A stretch of 60,000 bases of DNA from Membranipora membranacea (lineage: Eukaryota > Bryozoa > Gymnolaemata > Cheilostomatida > Membraniporidae): NCBI GenBank assembly GCA_914767715.1, contig OU612070.1, positions 22,186,025-22,246,024 on the forward strand, given 5' to 3'. A program made the position numbers and the translations under genes. The notes beneath the pieces are model-generated. The model made no database searches. It had not been told where the DNA came from and worked only from the letters and a program-made list of their open reading frames with translations. Shown in pieces: positions 31,993-44,038 of this stretch. Every line of letters starts with the position of its first letter. The first letter of the stretch is position 1.

Positions 31993-33395
31993 TAATGCCA
32001 ACCGCATTGATTTCCGCTACCCAAAATTAAAGACACATATACACATGTGAACATCACAGATACCCCAATATACAGTAGTATAAATGTTTAATAGTGATAA
32101 TCTTGCTTCAAAGTATACAGCATTGAATGTCTATTACAGGCTCAATTTTTAAGTCAGATGTTCCCCATGTGTCATTAGGGTGAGAAAAGTGAGACATTGA
32201 ATCACATTTGAGTTGGTAGCACTGTTGCCTGAGTGATGACTTACCCCTCTCGGCAGCAAGAAGAACTTAGTGAGCCAGCAGTGCATGAATCTGTTGAAGG
32301 GAATCCACAAGGCCATGACAAAGAATAACACAGTAAACTGACAGCATGCTTTTCTAGAAAGAGATAAAGTAAGAAGTAGGATGCTCTATCCTTGACTCAT
32401 TGACATCTTCTAAGATCTGAGTTATTTTCTTTACACACTAGGTCTTATTTGACCGCCCTATTTAACGGCCTCCTTAAGCGCAGGTTGCATTGGATTGGCT
32501 CGTACGCCACTCGAATATAAGCTTCTCGGCCTATTGGCTAAGATCAAAGTGTCATGGTCAATGGCTGATTAGTGCCTGTTTCAGTTTCTGGCAGCTTGAT
32601 GCACACTTACGATTAGGAGGTCCACCATGGCCTCACCTCTAGGATGCATTCTAGTTTACTAGGATGTATCACACTCTCAGTACGAGGACTCCGGGCAACT
32701 TGCGTCCCTCTTTAGGGGCAGCCCACCCTCTGTTTTGTCATAAACAGGGGTTGTTTTTGTGGGGTTGATATCCTATACCCATGCCAGCTTCTCTTTCTCG
32801 AAGAGGCAGAGGAGGGTCTTTATGTTGCGAGCAATCACACAGTAGACTCCTGTATTTTATTGCCCTGATCCAAACCTGACTAGGATGAATGGCTTGACAG
32901 TGCCAAATCAGATATGATATCCGGTGACAGGAATCATACTGGATCATATGATCACAAGTCCTTTCCCTTACCCTTAAGACCACTCCTGACTACTTTCTGA
33001 CTTCAGAGTTCTAGTGGGTCAAAAGGGACAGTGACATTACAACATAAGTTTAGGCAGCCCAGTGCTGGATAGTAAGATGATGCTCTATCCTCAGTTAAGA
33101 CTCATCGACAAGATATAATAATAGGGATGCTGATTTTGAAATGTGGATATAGGTTTATAGTCGGGTACGCTTTGTCAACTCTAGTGAGCCTGTTAACACA
33201 GAGAACTTACCGAATCGCGATGATATCACGGAATAGAATGGAAGGAAACATGTAGTTTATGGTTCCGAGTAGAAATAGCCAGCAGTAAGCGAAACACAGG
33301 ATACCTTGAGATAAGTTAAAGAGAGAAGAGATGTGGGGCCAATCATAGTCCAGAGGTGACCCAAACCATCTACCATAAAACTCATCAGCATCCAT
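31225..33395 (-). CDS. Small multi-pass membrane protein, unknown family
   Basis: Four exons in minus order: 33395-33211, 32353-32245, 31836-31714 and 31356-31225. Phases agree, total 549 nt (182 residues plus stop). Exon 1 starts MDADEFYGRWFGSPLDYDWP and contains a first membrane segment (FAYCWLFLLGTINYMF, about 32-55). Exon 2 has a second (QFTVLFFVMALWIPF, about 66-84). Exon 3 begins with a third (LILPVCSLILSLFLYA, about 99-116). The C-terminal exon is hydrophilic (MDAEDVVILRSRMFSESL). I do not recognise the family. The last exon has a weak acceptor and is the least certain. The gene lies in the left arm between the Ctr last exon and the decayed KR-Ser copy, and is absent from the right arm. 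Confidence 0.6.
31920..31995. repeat. AT-dinucleotide microsatellite
   Basis: Nearly pure TA/AT repeats, with a TATATAATATATAT-type interruption, in the intron/5' side of exon 3 of the membrane protein gene. Confidence 0.9.
32520..32755 (+). mobile_element. U2-snRNA-headed SINE, copy 1
   Basis: Begins AGCTTCTCGGCCTATTGG, followed by CTAAGATCAAAGTGT. Over its first ~33 bases this differs from the highly conserved 5' end of U2 snRNA by only one substitution and one inserted A beyond the first base. The body then diverges completely from U2 and is shared with copies 2 and 3 (GCATTCTAGTTTACTAGGAT, TCCCTCTTTAGGGGCAGCCC). The 3' end is a small hairpin (TGTTTTGTCATAAACA) instead of a poly(A) tail. 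It lies in intron 1 of the minus-strand membrane protein gene. Confidence 0.75.
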
Positions 33396-34399
33396 TCTCA
33401 GTACAGTTAGCTCAGTTTAAGAGTGTGCTACACACTGTGAGAATAATAATGTTACGCTGTGTGATGACCTCATCAATATATGTGTCAAAAAATATCATCA
33501 CATGTGATGTCAGACCGAACAAGAGATATACAAGTATGACTTTTTTTTATTAGAATGTAGATCTGATTTATTAAAATTAGTATAAGTTGGTAAATCAAGT
33601 TAATTTTAAAATTATGCAAAAATTACTACCCTGTATAATTCAAAGTTTTAAATGAGAAAAGGCCACATTTAAACATAAAAACAATAAATTTTACTCTGGA
33701 TTAAAAGGATCACATTTTGGTTTCGGCTAAGCCATAAGTAGTACATATGAGTTATATGGGTGATTTAACACGAATCAACAAAATAGAATGTTTATGTATT
33801 TATATAAAATATAAATTTAGTACCCCACTGAAGCATTAGGCGATGGGTACTTGGTCTCGAAATATAACACTTTATTTATATTGTACCATAAATCTATAAT
33901 AACTATTTCTATTTGAGCAGATATAGCATGATAAGCAATCAGGATCAGCAAATGTAAAAACTAGCGAAAGGTATTTGGCAGCAACAAACAATATGTCTAT
34001 AACAGACAAGATGTAAATTCAAAGTTATATTGAATGAGAAGCACATAAATGCAAAATAATTATGCTGGAAGCTTCAGTGAGGCGTGAGTATGTCTCAAGA
34101 GAGTACAGTTTCTACTGATGAGATGGGAATTTCGAGCTGTTATGTGAAATAGCCGTAAATGTAATAAAACTATATCGGACCAATTTTGAATCGGGAGTTG
34201 TGCTCACATGATGATTAGGATGACAACTACCTGCTGAGCATCAATAGCAAAATAGGCTGCATAGGGATATACATAATATTATTGCTAAAAACCAATATTT
34301 GGTACCCCTATGATATGAGGTTACAGGTATAAGTATTTATAAGCCTGATGAAAAATTATTTTGTGATAAAAAGAATGAATTAGTTTAGTTGGTCCCTAT
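33396..34399. other. Intergenic spacer between membrane protein and Ctr genes
   Basis: AT-rich. The part at about 34000-34399 is also present in the right arm (about 49205-49650) downstream of the Ctr exon copy, which shows that the duplication includes non-coding sequence. No gene seen. Confidence 0.55.
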
Positions 34400-37300
34400 C
34401 TAGGACTGAAGATCCTTGATCAATTTGTCGAGCTCATCAAACTCTAGAGGTTTGGATGTTTCATGTGCCGGAGAAGTATCCTGGATATCTACATTATGGA
34501 ACCTCAGTATGGGATACTTATCTAACAATGGATTACTGTCCGATCTCTCTTTAGATCTTGGTGGGGTAGAGAGATGATCAGAATGCTGGTCATCATTAGT
34601 AGTAGGTGGTAGTATCTCGACCTGCGGTATGGTATCTAACTGATGGCTCGTACCAGCCGAGGGTTGTGGGTATAATTCTAGTGTTGGAGCTTCGGTGTGA
34701 GCCTCTGTAGGTGATATTATATCAGGTCTAGCTAAAAGTATTGCCTTTTCATCCACTGTCTCATTCTGCCAAACAACAACATAACATATCAGAGAGGGCT
34801 TAATACATGAAGAAAAAGTTAAATGACCTTTTCAGAGAAGCGATAAATACACGTTATAACTGCCAAATTGTATACTCTATAGTTGTTTATACCGTCGATA
34901 GAATAAAATTGTTTCAATAGAGGCACGCAGAAACACACTGAGAGAAAAAATCATCATGAGTCTGACTGTCTACTGAAGCAGGTCGAATCAAACACAAGAA
35001 CATGTAAGGCTGGGTAAATATACAGCGGCTGTATGGACTCTACTGACCTGACACAACCACAGACTCACACAATACTAATTAGTAACTTTTCTACACCTGC
35101 AAACTGACAGTGCAACTAAAACCAGTTCTATTAAACTCTGTCACCCAAATTATACATAAGCAGAGGTGTTAAAAATAAAATGCTACAATTCTCTGTTCAG
35201 CCACCTAAGCTTGGAACCAGAGTAAAATTTAGGTACCCCCTTGGGCTAAACGTGTAGTCATGACAACAAAATTTTGTGATTTCCCAATATTTAACCTGAG
35301 CTTACTTTTAATATTGCATTTCAATTCACTATTGGGTTGTAGCATTTGCTTAGATTGAGGGGTCATACCAAATAAGTCAGTGTAAAGTTAGTGTAAAAGT
35401 TTGGCTTGAGGACAAATTTACACAATTTACACATTTTAAGTGTTGCTTAATAAGATACCCAGGTGATATAAATTTTGTAGCTGTTAGTTGATCTATAAGT
35501 GTAGCTAGACAGGCAGTGATACTCAGAGAAAGCATGCGTGTATAGACTGTTCAGACTGTTCAGACCATTGATACAGTTCAGAATGTTGCCCTGATCTGAT
35601 CTAAATTACAAGACAATGGTGCAACTTTCTCTATTTATAGTGGTCTTATTCCAGGTCATTGGCTGCAGAGTTTAAAATCGTTTTAGAGAAATAAACTTCT
35701 TATGAAAATAACTATTAACCAGAAGTCTCTCAACAACTCAAAGTGTTTAGAATTCAAACCAAGTTTTATAACAAATTCTACCTAATACTAATTTTACTGA
35801 CTGTTTGAGACGACCTGATCTCCCTCCTTAAATAGCGGATTTTCACCCCACCCCCATCTTTAAACGACAGTATAGGGAGTTATATCTCAGGTAAAGGTTG
35901 AACTGGACGGTGCTTATGTAACATAATATTTAAGGTGCTTGATTGTGCAGCTTTTCCCTTTGGACATTCACAATACGATTCGATGATTCGACATAACGGT
36001 AAGTTTGTTGTGTCGGTTCTATTTGAATTATTTCAAGAGTTGCCTTACCTAGGTTATGTATGACATACTGTCAAAGGTTTCAAATCATCCTACACAATTC
36101 AAAGTAGCGTATACTTATTGAGGCTATCCGCATGAAAGCAATGACTGGCGGTGGCTGCGGTTAAGCATTACACCAATCACCAGACAGCAGAAATGATAGG
36201 GCATGGTAAATGTAGAATATTCAGTCTATTATTAGTAAGATCACTTCGGCTTTGGTATAGAGCGTTCACAGATCAAAGGGTCAAACTTACATACCGTGCC
36301 ACTCTATGGTGGGGGAGAGTTACAATGAATTGTCAGATGATGAGTCGTTCTATCACAACAAGGAGAATGCATTCTGTTATGGATCTGGTTTTCTGTTGCC
36401 AGAACATAAATGATGGGAATTTATGGTGTTTCTATAATTTAGAATCACCTTCGGATCTTGAAGTGAGTGGTTAAACATAAAAGCTGAGTAAGGGGGAGGG
36501 AGATTGTATCGAGCCACACAAACATTCTGCTGGTCTTCTTATAAAATATACTAAAACATGCTAAAAGGTAAATCAGACTTATCAGGCTTACAGTTCCTGA
36601 CTCTGCTTGTATAAATCTCAGGAGAGAACTTCCTAAATGCTTATCACACAAGCTTAGTCTTAATATTTGAGCAGGAACATAGAGAGCAGCAGGACAAGAG
36701 ATTTACAGTTACACTCATGCTTGGCCGATAAGTTAAACAACAGGCTTCAATTATAGAAGTTGTCTACCAATCGATTTGAGAAGGACAACTCCCATATTGA
36801 CAAAATATCCTCAATTTGCCTACCTCTGGAGAAAATGCCTGCTGATCTCGTTGGAATGAAGAGAGGGGTGCAATATGTGATGCCTCCATGCTGAATCGCT
36901 GATCAGGGGGTAGGAGATGAGGCTTGGGTTTAGGTTGTAGTTTTATAGCTTCTCCTGCGGCTGGGTTAGCTAAGAAAGCCGTCATCTCATTCGAATCTCT
37001 GCCCTCATTATCATCATCTTCACTTGTTATCCTGCAAAGTGCAGATAAATCATAACCAGTCAGCAAGGTTAAAACTCTTCTAACATACGGATTCAGCAAG
37101 CAGGATTACAAGCAAGACAAAATTGCATTGTGAATCATGAAAAAACCTGTGATCAATCATTGCGACTTAGAGACTGTCAAACATGTAACCTGTAAAGCTG
37201 AGCAAATTAGTGTGGTCATTGATGCTGCAATGGAAAATGAGATAATCTGGCAGTTTGGATGGGTGATAATGGCTAGTATAGATCTGTGGATAAAGATCCT

Positions 37301-40300
37301 CTCTCATGATCCCTCATCTGCTTTAGGAGAATAACTCTCTATTGTGGCAGAAGAGAGTGTAGTTTGGTCACACTTCCCACCTTCAACTATATCCGAACCC
37401 ACAGAAATGTTTACTATATACCCATATATCATTAAAGACTTTGTTTGAGGCTGCTCTTTTGTATCACATCTTATTCTCCATATTTTATTCTATCATGTGA
37501 GCGATTTTCAGCTTTATAATCCAAATATTGAGGAAGTTATGGCCTCTCAAACTTCCAAGGTGACGGCAATTTATCGGCGGTAAGAATCAGCCGGCAATCC
37601 CTAGGGTATGTCACTAATATTGATGATCAAAATGTTCAAATCTGTAACGGTCTCGAACCCAGGTCCAAATGGCTTTGCAGGCGACGCCGCTAATACTCAG
37701 CTATATTGTCTACTGGCTAACCCAGTTGGTCCAAGTGGCGTGATGGTAGCGTCGTTGCCTGTAGGTATTGGGACCCGGATTCGATTCCCACCCAGGTCTG
37801 AATTTTGATCATCATCTTATCTGTGTGATTATTAGTGTATTAACTAATAACTCATAATGTCTATGCCACATGTCTATGGTTGTGACATACCCCAGGGGAA
37901 ACATTCGCTTATTCCCAATGCCGATTGAAGGCAATCACCCTGGAAGTTTGAGAGGCCATAACTTCCTCAATATTAGGATTCTAAAGCTGAAAATCGCTTA
38001 CATGATAGAATAAAATAAGGAGAATAAGATGTGATACAAAAGAGCAGCCTCAAACAAAGTCTTTAAGAACAGGGGATGATTCCAATCTTTTCATTGAGCT
38101 TTGAGCAGGAGATGGAGAATGGACTAGTAGCTGAATCACCTGAGGAATCAAATGGCATACAGATTTGATATAATATATCTTATGGGGTAATATGTTTTTA
38201 AGATGTGAAATCCAACAAGAGCAAAATTATTGCGCAAAACTGACAGGTTAGATTGATTACCCAGGGTTCCATTTGCGTGGGATGGTTGAGCTTTGTTTAC
38301 TATTGATACTACCATATCCCTAATTAACTTTTCTGATCCTGCATCTTGTGTAAAAACACTATCAATCATCTCAGTCAGAAGCAACCTCTGGATGTAAATT
38401 ATGTCCAGATAACCGAACCGAACTGCACCCAGTGAAGACAAGCTACAGATGTGTAGATGATTCAATGAAGGAAGTATAAAGATCGTTATGACTTTGATGA
38501 ATAAAATTTCCTTAAATTAAATGAGTCAGGATGCGTGACCACATGGCAGACAATAGGATATCGATGAGCAATTTGGGATGCATTAGCAATGATGTAAGAC
38601 TTTGAGGGCAGTGAATCTAATATATAGCAGACAATATCAGTTAAAGGGTATGATAACCTTGAAAAACTATCATAGTGTGATTGGATGGTATGAAAATTTC
38701 ATTAGAATACCAGCTATCTAAAGTCATTATTGTACAGTCAAATCTAAAGTCATGATCTAAAGTCAAATTGGCAGTGATCCCTGTGGTTTATTTACTTTTG
38801 ACTGGTAAATTGTTGATGAGCATTTGAATACCTGGTTAGGTGCAAAGATCAATTCCGTCTCAAATTCATCGTAACCAAGCCAAAGTCTGATCACTTTCGA
38901 AATCGATGTGTGAACTTTTGAAGAAATTTAAGTAATAGATCACTTTTAAGCTGTACGGCTTTTTGTTGTTGGTGGTGTTGAGAATATTAGGCCAGCTGAT
39001 TTTGATGACCAGTGATGAAAAATCAATCCTCAAATTAGAGGTATGGAAGTAGGTAATGACCTTACAAATATTAATTATCTCACATCACAGAACACTAGGT
39101 TTTAGTCAAACTTTCACTAGCATGATATTCAAGAAGTAAGAGATTCCTCAGCAGAGGGGTCTTTCAATTAGACAGAGCAACGCTTTACTAAAGTAAATTA
39201 TCACCTCGCTCAAAATTATCACTCACTTTGTCTTTCAATTAGACAAATTAGTTCCCAAATCGGTCTCTCTGAATGTATATAGTTCCTTATATGAGTGAGA
39301 GCATAGCGGGTCTTGCTTCATCACTAAGTGAGCGATCAGATAGCAATATTGGCTGTTTTTAATTGAGAGGCCCCAGACTAGTTGACTAATGACACACGGC
39401 CCATTGGCGGGTTTCGCAACAAGGCTAGACTAGAACTTCATGATTGTATACTGTGAGAAACAAGCTGCTCGCATGTAAAACTGGGATATATGAACCTTCT
39501 AAGGGAGAGAAAAAATCTTTCCCAGGTGTTTATAAGGCCTACCTTGGTATTTTTGAAGCTGTACGAATCGGTACACGACTCCAGAAAGTGAAAAAGTAGG
39601 TTATTGCACTAGTGCCGACAATGACGATACACAGCCAAGCATTCCCCAGCATAAAAGCTAACATGAGCATGTAGCCAAGCGCGAACTCTAATATTGTTAT
39701 TATAGTGCCGGCAGAGTGGTAAGCTATTCTGAAACATCTGTAAAGTAAAGAAAAACAGTAATGAGTTGAGAGAGAACATGAATACAAGAAGCAGAAAAAT
39801 AATAACTCTCTTCATATGTGTGTCCTTGTAGAACTGAGAGGAAATGGACAGTGTATGCATAATAGTAATTTCATCCTGAAGGCAAGCGGGAAAGACACAG
39901 CAGATAAGACATCAGTCAGTGGCATTTAATTGTATCTAAACCTGTTGGCACCCAACACTAGACATGATAAAGGCCAGGCTCTTATATTTATAACAAACAT
40001 CAGGATTGTCATTTATAATATAGCGTCAGTCAGACAGACAGACAGGATACAGGTGGTATAATCTAAGCGTGGTCTGGCCTAGATAAGCTACTCTTCTATA
40101 GGGTCTAAGGGATTATAATTATCTTATAATACAGAGACCTGCTGCTATCAAGCTTGAGCTTAGTAATAATATAAGTGAGTTTTTGACAAAGGGAGTAATA
40201 TGATGACCACATACTGCTATCACAAGTCATTGTGTAATAAAAGACCACATATCCCATGTAACCTGACACACAATGAATAAAAAAACTATCTCTAGTGTTG

Positions 40301-40965
40301 TGAGTTTTTTGTGGAGTACATAGGGAAGTGAAGAAGAGTCTTCGGGAGTAAAAAGTCATCGAGGGGTTAAATTCTACACTTGTACTTTGGTCACGTAACA
40401 ATACAATGTAGCTCCATGTATGAGCTAGCTAATATTTCAACAATAATCCCCTTCTTGTGGTGAAAGATATTCAAAACAAAATTAAATTTGGTGTTGCTAC
40501 TCACAGTGAATGATTACGTTTTGAGTGAGAGAGTGTGTGTCTGTTGAAGCAGACTAATCGAAGGCACGCTAAACATGTTCTCAATATACATACGATTCCA
40601 AGCACTGTGCAGACTATGGCAAAATCTGTAAAAATTATAGAACAAATATGTTTATTATAAAAGAGAACTTTATTTTGTTATTGTGTAAGGTACATTGTTA
40701 TTGAAACTATAGCCTATCCAAAGGTGCAATAATAAATAATTTTTATCAGATCGTACCAGCCAAGACAAATGTTATAAAATTCATTTTCCTAGAAAGTACA
40801 GCTCAATCATTATATTCCTGATCAGGGGGTGTAGCGACGAAATAATAACAGGAGAGTCAGAATTAAAATCTGCTTACCTTTTGTATTCTGTGCAGAGAAG
40901 CCACTAAACCAGAGATCTGTTAGATTGGTGGAGAAATGGAAGAGGTGATGTGGAGAAGACGCCAT
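34400..40965 (-). CDS. Ctr/SLC31-family copper transporter with long cytoplasmic tail
   Basis: Five exons in minus order: 40965-40878, 40625-40505, 39737-39543, 37031-36824 and 34765-34400. Phases agree; 978 nt, 325 residues plus stop. The N-terminus (MASSPHHLFHFSTN) is His-containing but lacks the usual Met clusters. TM1 is about 31-53 (FAIVCTVLGIVCILRTCLAC). TM2 (FALGYMLMLAFMLGNAW) carries the family's M-x3-M motif at M95/M99, the copper selectivity filter in Ctr proteins. TM3 is about 104-120 (LCIVIVGTSAITYFFTFW), without a clear GxxxG. The family moves Cu(I) across the plasma or endolysosomal membrane as a trimer. After TM3 come about 200 hydrophilic residues rich in Pro, Asp and Ser, much longer than in typical Ctr proteins. 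The last exon lies in the duplicated segment and has a broken copy at 48954-49189. Confidence 0.82.
36261..36413 (+). other. Possible exon antisense to the Ctr intron 4
   Basis: Follows a TATAG acceptor and is open for 50 codons with acidic, balanced composition (MVGESYNELSDDESFYHNK, then CYGSGFLLPEHK and a stop). No partner exon or homologue was found nearby. It could be a fragment of an unknown gene or chance. Confidence 0.2.
37432..38066. mobile_element. Foldback element with TTAAAGACTTTG termini and tRNA-like centre
   Basis: The left end TTAAAGACTTTGTTTGAGGC and right end GCCTCAAACAAAGTCTTTAA are exact complements. The inverted similarity runs for about 150-180 bp. The centre holds tRNA-like promoter boxes in both orientations: on the plus strand TGATGGTAGCGTCG with GGATTCGATTCC, and on the minus strand TAGCTGAGTATTAGCGGCG with GGGTTCGAGACC. 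It lies in intron 3 of the Ctr gene. Confidence 0.75.
39159..39373. mobile_element. MITE family GGGGTCTTTCAATTA, copy 1
   Basis: Ends are GGGGTCTTTCAATTA and, inverted, TAATTGAGAGGCCCC. The interior contains AGTGAGCGATCAGAT-type motifs shared with the copy at 41879-42127. In intron 3 of the Ctr gene. Confidence 0.7.
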
Positions 40966-41870
40966 CTTCTATTATTGTAAATTATAACTATGTTTTTGAA
41001 TGAGTTCTTGCTTTAGATGATAATATGTAAATCTACCATAACTTGGTCTGGCCACTGGTGTGCAATCACTAGCCTAGTGTATTCTAGCGGGAGCCTATCA
41101 TTTTAGATCCATCTTGTCTATTAGGGAAAATTTCACCAGGACAGCAACATTCTCCTCCAGTCCAAATGTTTCAGTAGTCCTGTAAATACATAAGCACATG
41201 TTATAGATAGTTGTGATTCTGACAGGCCATTCACACTGTCCATCAACAACTGAGAGCATGGAACATTCAGTTGTTCCAAACAGTGATGCTCAAAATATGG
41301 CTCTAGAAAAAATAGGCTCTGGTTGCATGGTTAGGTTTAGCCTGGTTGGTCACAGCTTGGGGCTTGTAGATGAAATAAGCTGAGCAATAATGAGCTAAAC
41401 TGGGCCTATCCGTAGCCAACTTATTCCTTTGCCTAAGATCAAGTCCAAACCCATGACCATTCCAATACCAAGACGCCATGCAACAACGACAAAACAGCAT
41501 TTGCTTAACAGTTCTGAAGGGATACCTTGATCAGTCGCTAGCGACAGGCGCATGCAGACTCATTGTCTTGTGGGGCAGTCCTGAGACGTAAGACAGTAAT
41601 GAAACGTTGTGAAGCTGTCTTTAGACATTGTAAAGCAGTTTTGGGACGTCTCAAGATATTGTGAGGCAGTCTTGAGAAGTTGTAGTACTGTCTTGGGGCC
41701 TAATGCATAGACTCAATTCACCCTAAACCACAAACAAAGTTGATGGGTGGATATCAATACACTCAAACCTTTGATTTGTTTGGAACCGATGTTATATACC
41801 TCTCAGAACTGGGTAAGCCTTGCAACGGTCCGTTAATACAGGTCACATTCAGTAGTCCCGTAATCCCGAG
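40966..41870. other. Upstream region of the Ctr gene, no gene seen
   Basis: Between the Ctr start and the next MITE. It would contain the Ctr promoter; no convincing core motif or coding region is seen. A few GTGAGGCAGT / GTGAAGCTGT-like units at 41590-41700 form a weak tandem pattern. Confidence 0.5.
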
Positions 41871-41878
41871 TTTCCAAG

Positions 41879-42127
41879 GGGGGTCTTTCAATTAAAAACA
41901 GCCGAAATCGCAATCTGATCCCTCACTCACTGAGTGAGCGATACCTGCTAGGCTCTCGCTTTCAGATCGCTCAGTCACTTGATGGGACTATACTATACAT
42001 TCTGAGTGAGCGATTTGGGAGCGATTTTGTCTAATTGAAAGACCAAGTGAGTGATAATTTGGAGCGATGTGATAGTGATCACTTGCTTTAGTATAACAGG
42101 GAGTAAAGGATCGCTCTTTCTAATTGA
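41879..42127. mobile_element. MITE family GGGGTCTTTCAATTA, copy 2
   Basis: Starts GGGGTCTTTCAATTAAAA and ends TCTAATTGATAGACCCCCC. It is in the opposite orientation to the copy at 39159-39373, judged by the CAGCC and AGTGATAATTT interior landmarks. Confidence 0.7.
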
Positions 42128-43039
42128 TAGACCCCCCTGAGCCACATCAACATATGCTTTTTGCAGTGGTTGGCACTGTTGAGTAAACATAGCTAAGTCA
42201 CTATAAGCAATGAAGTTCATTGCTCTAAGAGTAGACCAGATTGATGAATAAGATCAGCAAAATGCGTTACACTAACATGATATTCCTAATAATACAGGTA
42301 CTATTATCATTAAACAAATATTATAAATAATTGATAATTAAAAAAATGTAAATCCTTATTTCGGTTAAGAAGTTCTTCACTCAGCAAATTGCCACTCCTT
42401 GATCTGGCAGATGTTACCTTACCAAAATTGTAAGGAAGCTAATCAAGTGTAGATACACAATTCGTTAATCAATTGTTTAGCTCATCTATAGTACTAGCTA
42501 GCTAGGAGCAGTCACACCACGGGATGTTTGCTGCAAATGTAAATCAGTCTGCGCATGTGCGAACTGTTGAGGCATACGTTCGTCTCTGCAGCATAGGGCT
42601 TGAACTAATTCACCTAGTCTGAGTACCAAAATTGGGAAAACAATGGAAACCCATAATTTGGTAATATTTGGGCCTAAATGGAACACTGGTTTTGATATGT
42701 CATAACCTTGAACCCTGGGAGTTGCCTTTCTTGATGGAAGGCAGCGCCACCACTGCTGTGCTGCAGAGATAGACTATGTCACAAGGCTATCCTGCAAGCA
42801 GAATGAATGTAAATAGTTTGTTTACAAGTCATTGAAATAGTGGGGTTGCTGTATGCCATTTCCGGGTCTAACCAAAGAAGCCAATCAGAAATTGATGAGG
42901 AGTTGTCTGTTCTGTTTGATTGAGAACACAACCACTTGATATTTAGTACCTTGGGACCAAAACTCCCTGCATACTTTACATGGAAACAGCTTACGAGTTT
43001 TTAGAGTAGCTGCTAGCAATAACTTACAAACAAAACTTA

Positions 43040-43570
43040 TGTGCAGCTACAAAACCTCAAGCTATCTAGCTGCTATTTGAGATACGACATTGGTGGATAA
43101 CAGTGGGTATTAATGAGTCAGACCTTGTCAATGATGAAATATCCATATTTTGCTGTTTAGTAGGAAACAGAAGATTGAGCTGCCCCTAAAAAGGGGCGCA
43201 AGGTGCCCTAAATCCTCATACTGATGATGTGATACATCCTAGAAGACTAGAATGGATCCTAGATATGAGGCCATTAAAGACCTCATGAGCTGTGTGTGCA
43301 GCAAGCTGCCAAACTGAAACTGGCCCAGTTTCAGTTTGTCAGCTTGCTGCACACACAGGCCAATTAATGCCGAGCATTAATTGGCCATTAGCAGTCAGAC
43401 TATGATCTTATCCAACAGGCAGTGAAGTGTCTATTTATGATCGGATTTCAACACTGAAACGCACTTCCTTTTTGCAGGGTAGTTGACCATTTTCTATTAC
43501 AGCCGGGCAGAATACTCGGAATAGGGAATGCATCCATAAATGATGTAGAGTGTGTTTTACACCATATATG
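43040..43570. repeat. Dispersed repeat interrupted by a SINE
   Basis: Outer parts (AGCTACAAAACCTCAAG at the start, GATGAAATATCCATATTT, then TTTTTGCAGGGTAGTTGACC to GTGTGTTTTACACC) match the uninterrupted copy at 48240-48460. The U2-headed SINE copy 3 occupies the middle. Confidence 0.7.
43151..43425 (-). mobile_element. U2-headed SINE, copy 3, rearranged
   Basis: On the minus strand the 3' half matches copies 1 and 2 (CTAGGATGTATCACATCATC, TTTAGGGCACCTTGCGCCCC, and the 3' hairpin TGTTTCCTACTAAACA). The head region is diverged (TGTTGGATAAGATCATAGT). Part of the body is present twice as a near-perfect inverted repeat around 43286-43360 (TGTGTGCAGCAAGCTG against CAGCTTGCTGCACACA). Confidence 0.65.
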
Positions 43571-44038
43571 AAATTGGTTTCCAAAAAAAACATCTGGTTA
43601 ACCATTTATAATCAATTTACTGCTGGCATGAATCTCAACCGCATAATTACCCGAGTGACGTTTCTTCATCACGCTTGGCTTCAGTTAAAGGGGGTGTAAC
43701 CCTGAATGCATGCAATCTGGATTTAACTTGATTAACTACTATCCTTAACATTATAGTATTTTGTAAATTTTTGTCATGTTTTGTGAATATGAAACAATCC
43801 CTATCATTTTTATTCTGTTGACTCCTCTGTTTTACTATGAGATTAAAAAAACAGCAAACCACTTCTTACAGATGATTTATTTATTGAGATAAGATGAAAG
43901 TGTAAGCCCTCATATACTGGTAACTTCTTAAAACAAAGAGACAACACTAAACAATTATTCTGTGCATGAAAGATGTAGTTAAGTTTTGAAGAAAACTGCT
44001 ACATACAACATATCTCAGTCTCTCTTTGTCCAGTAGTG

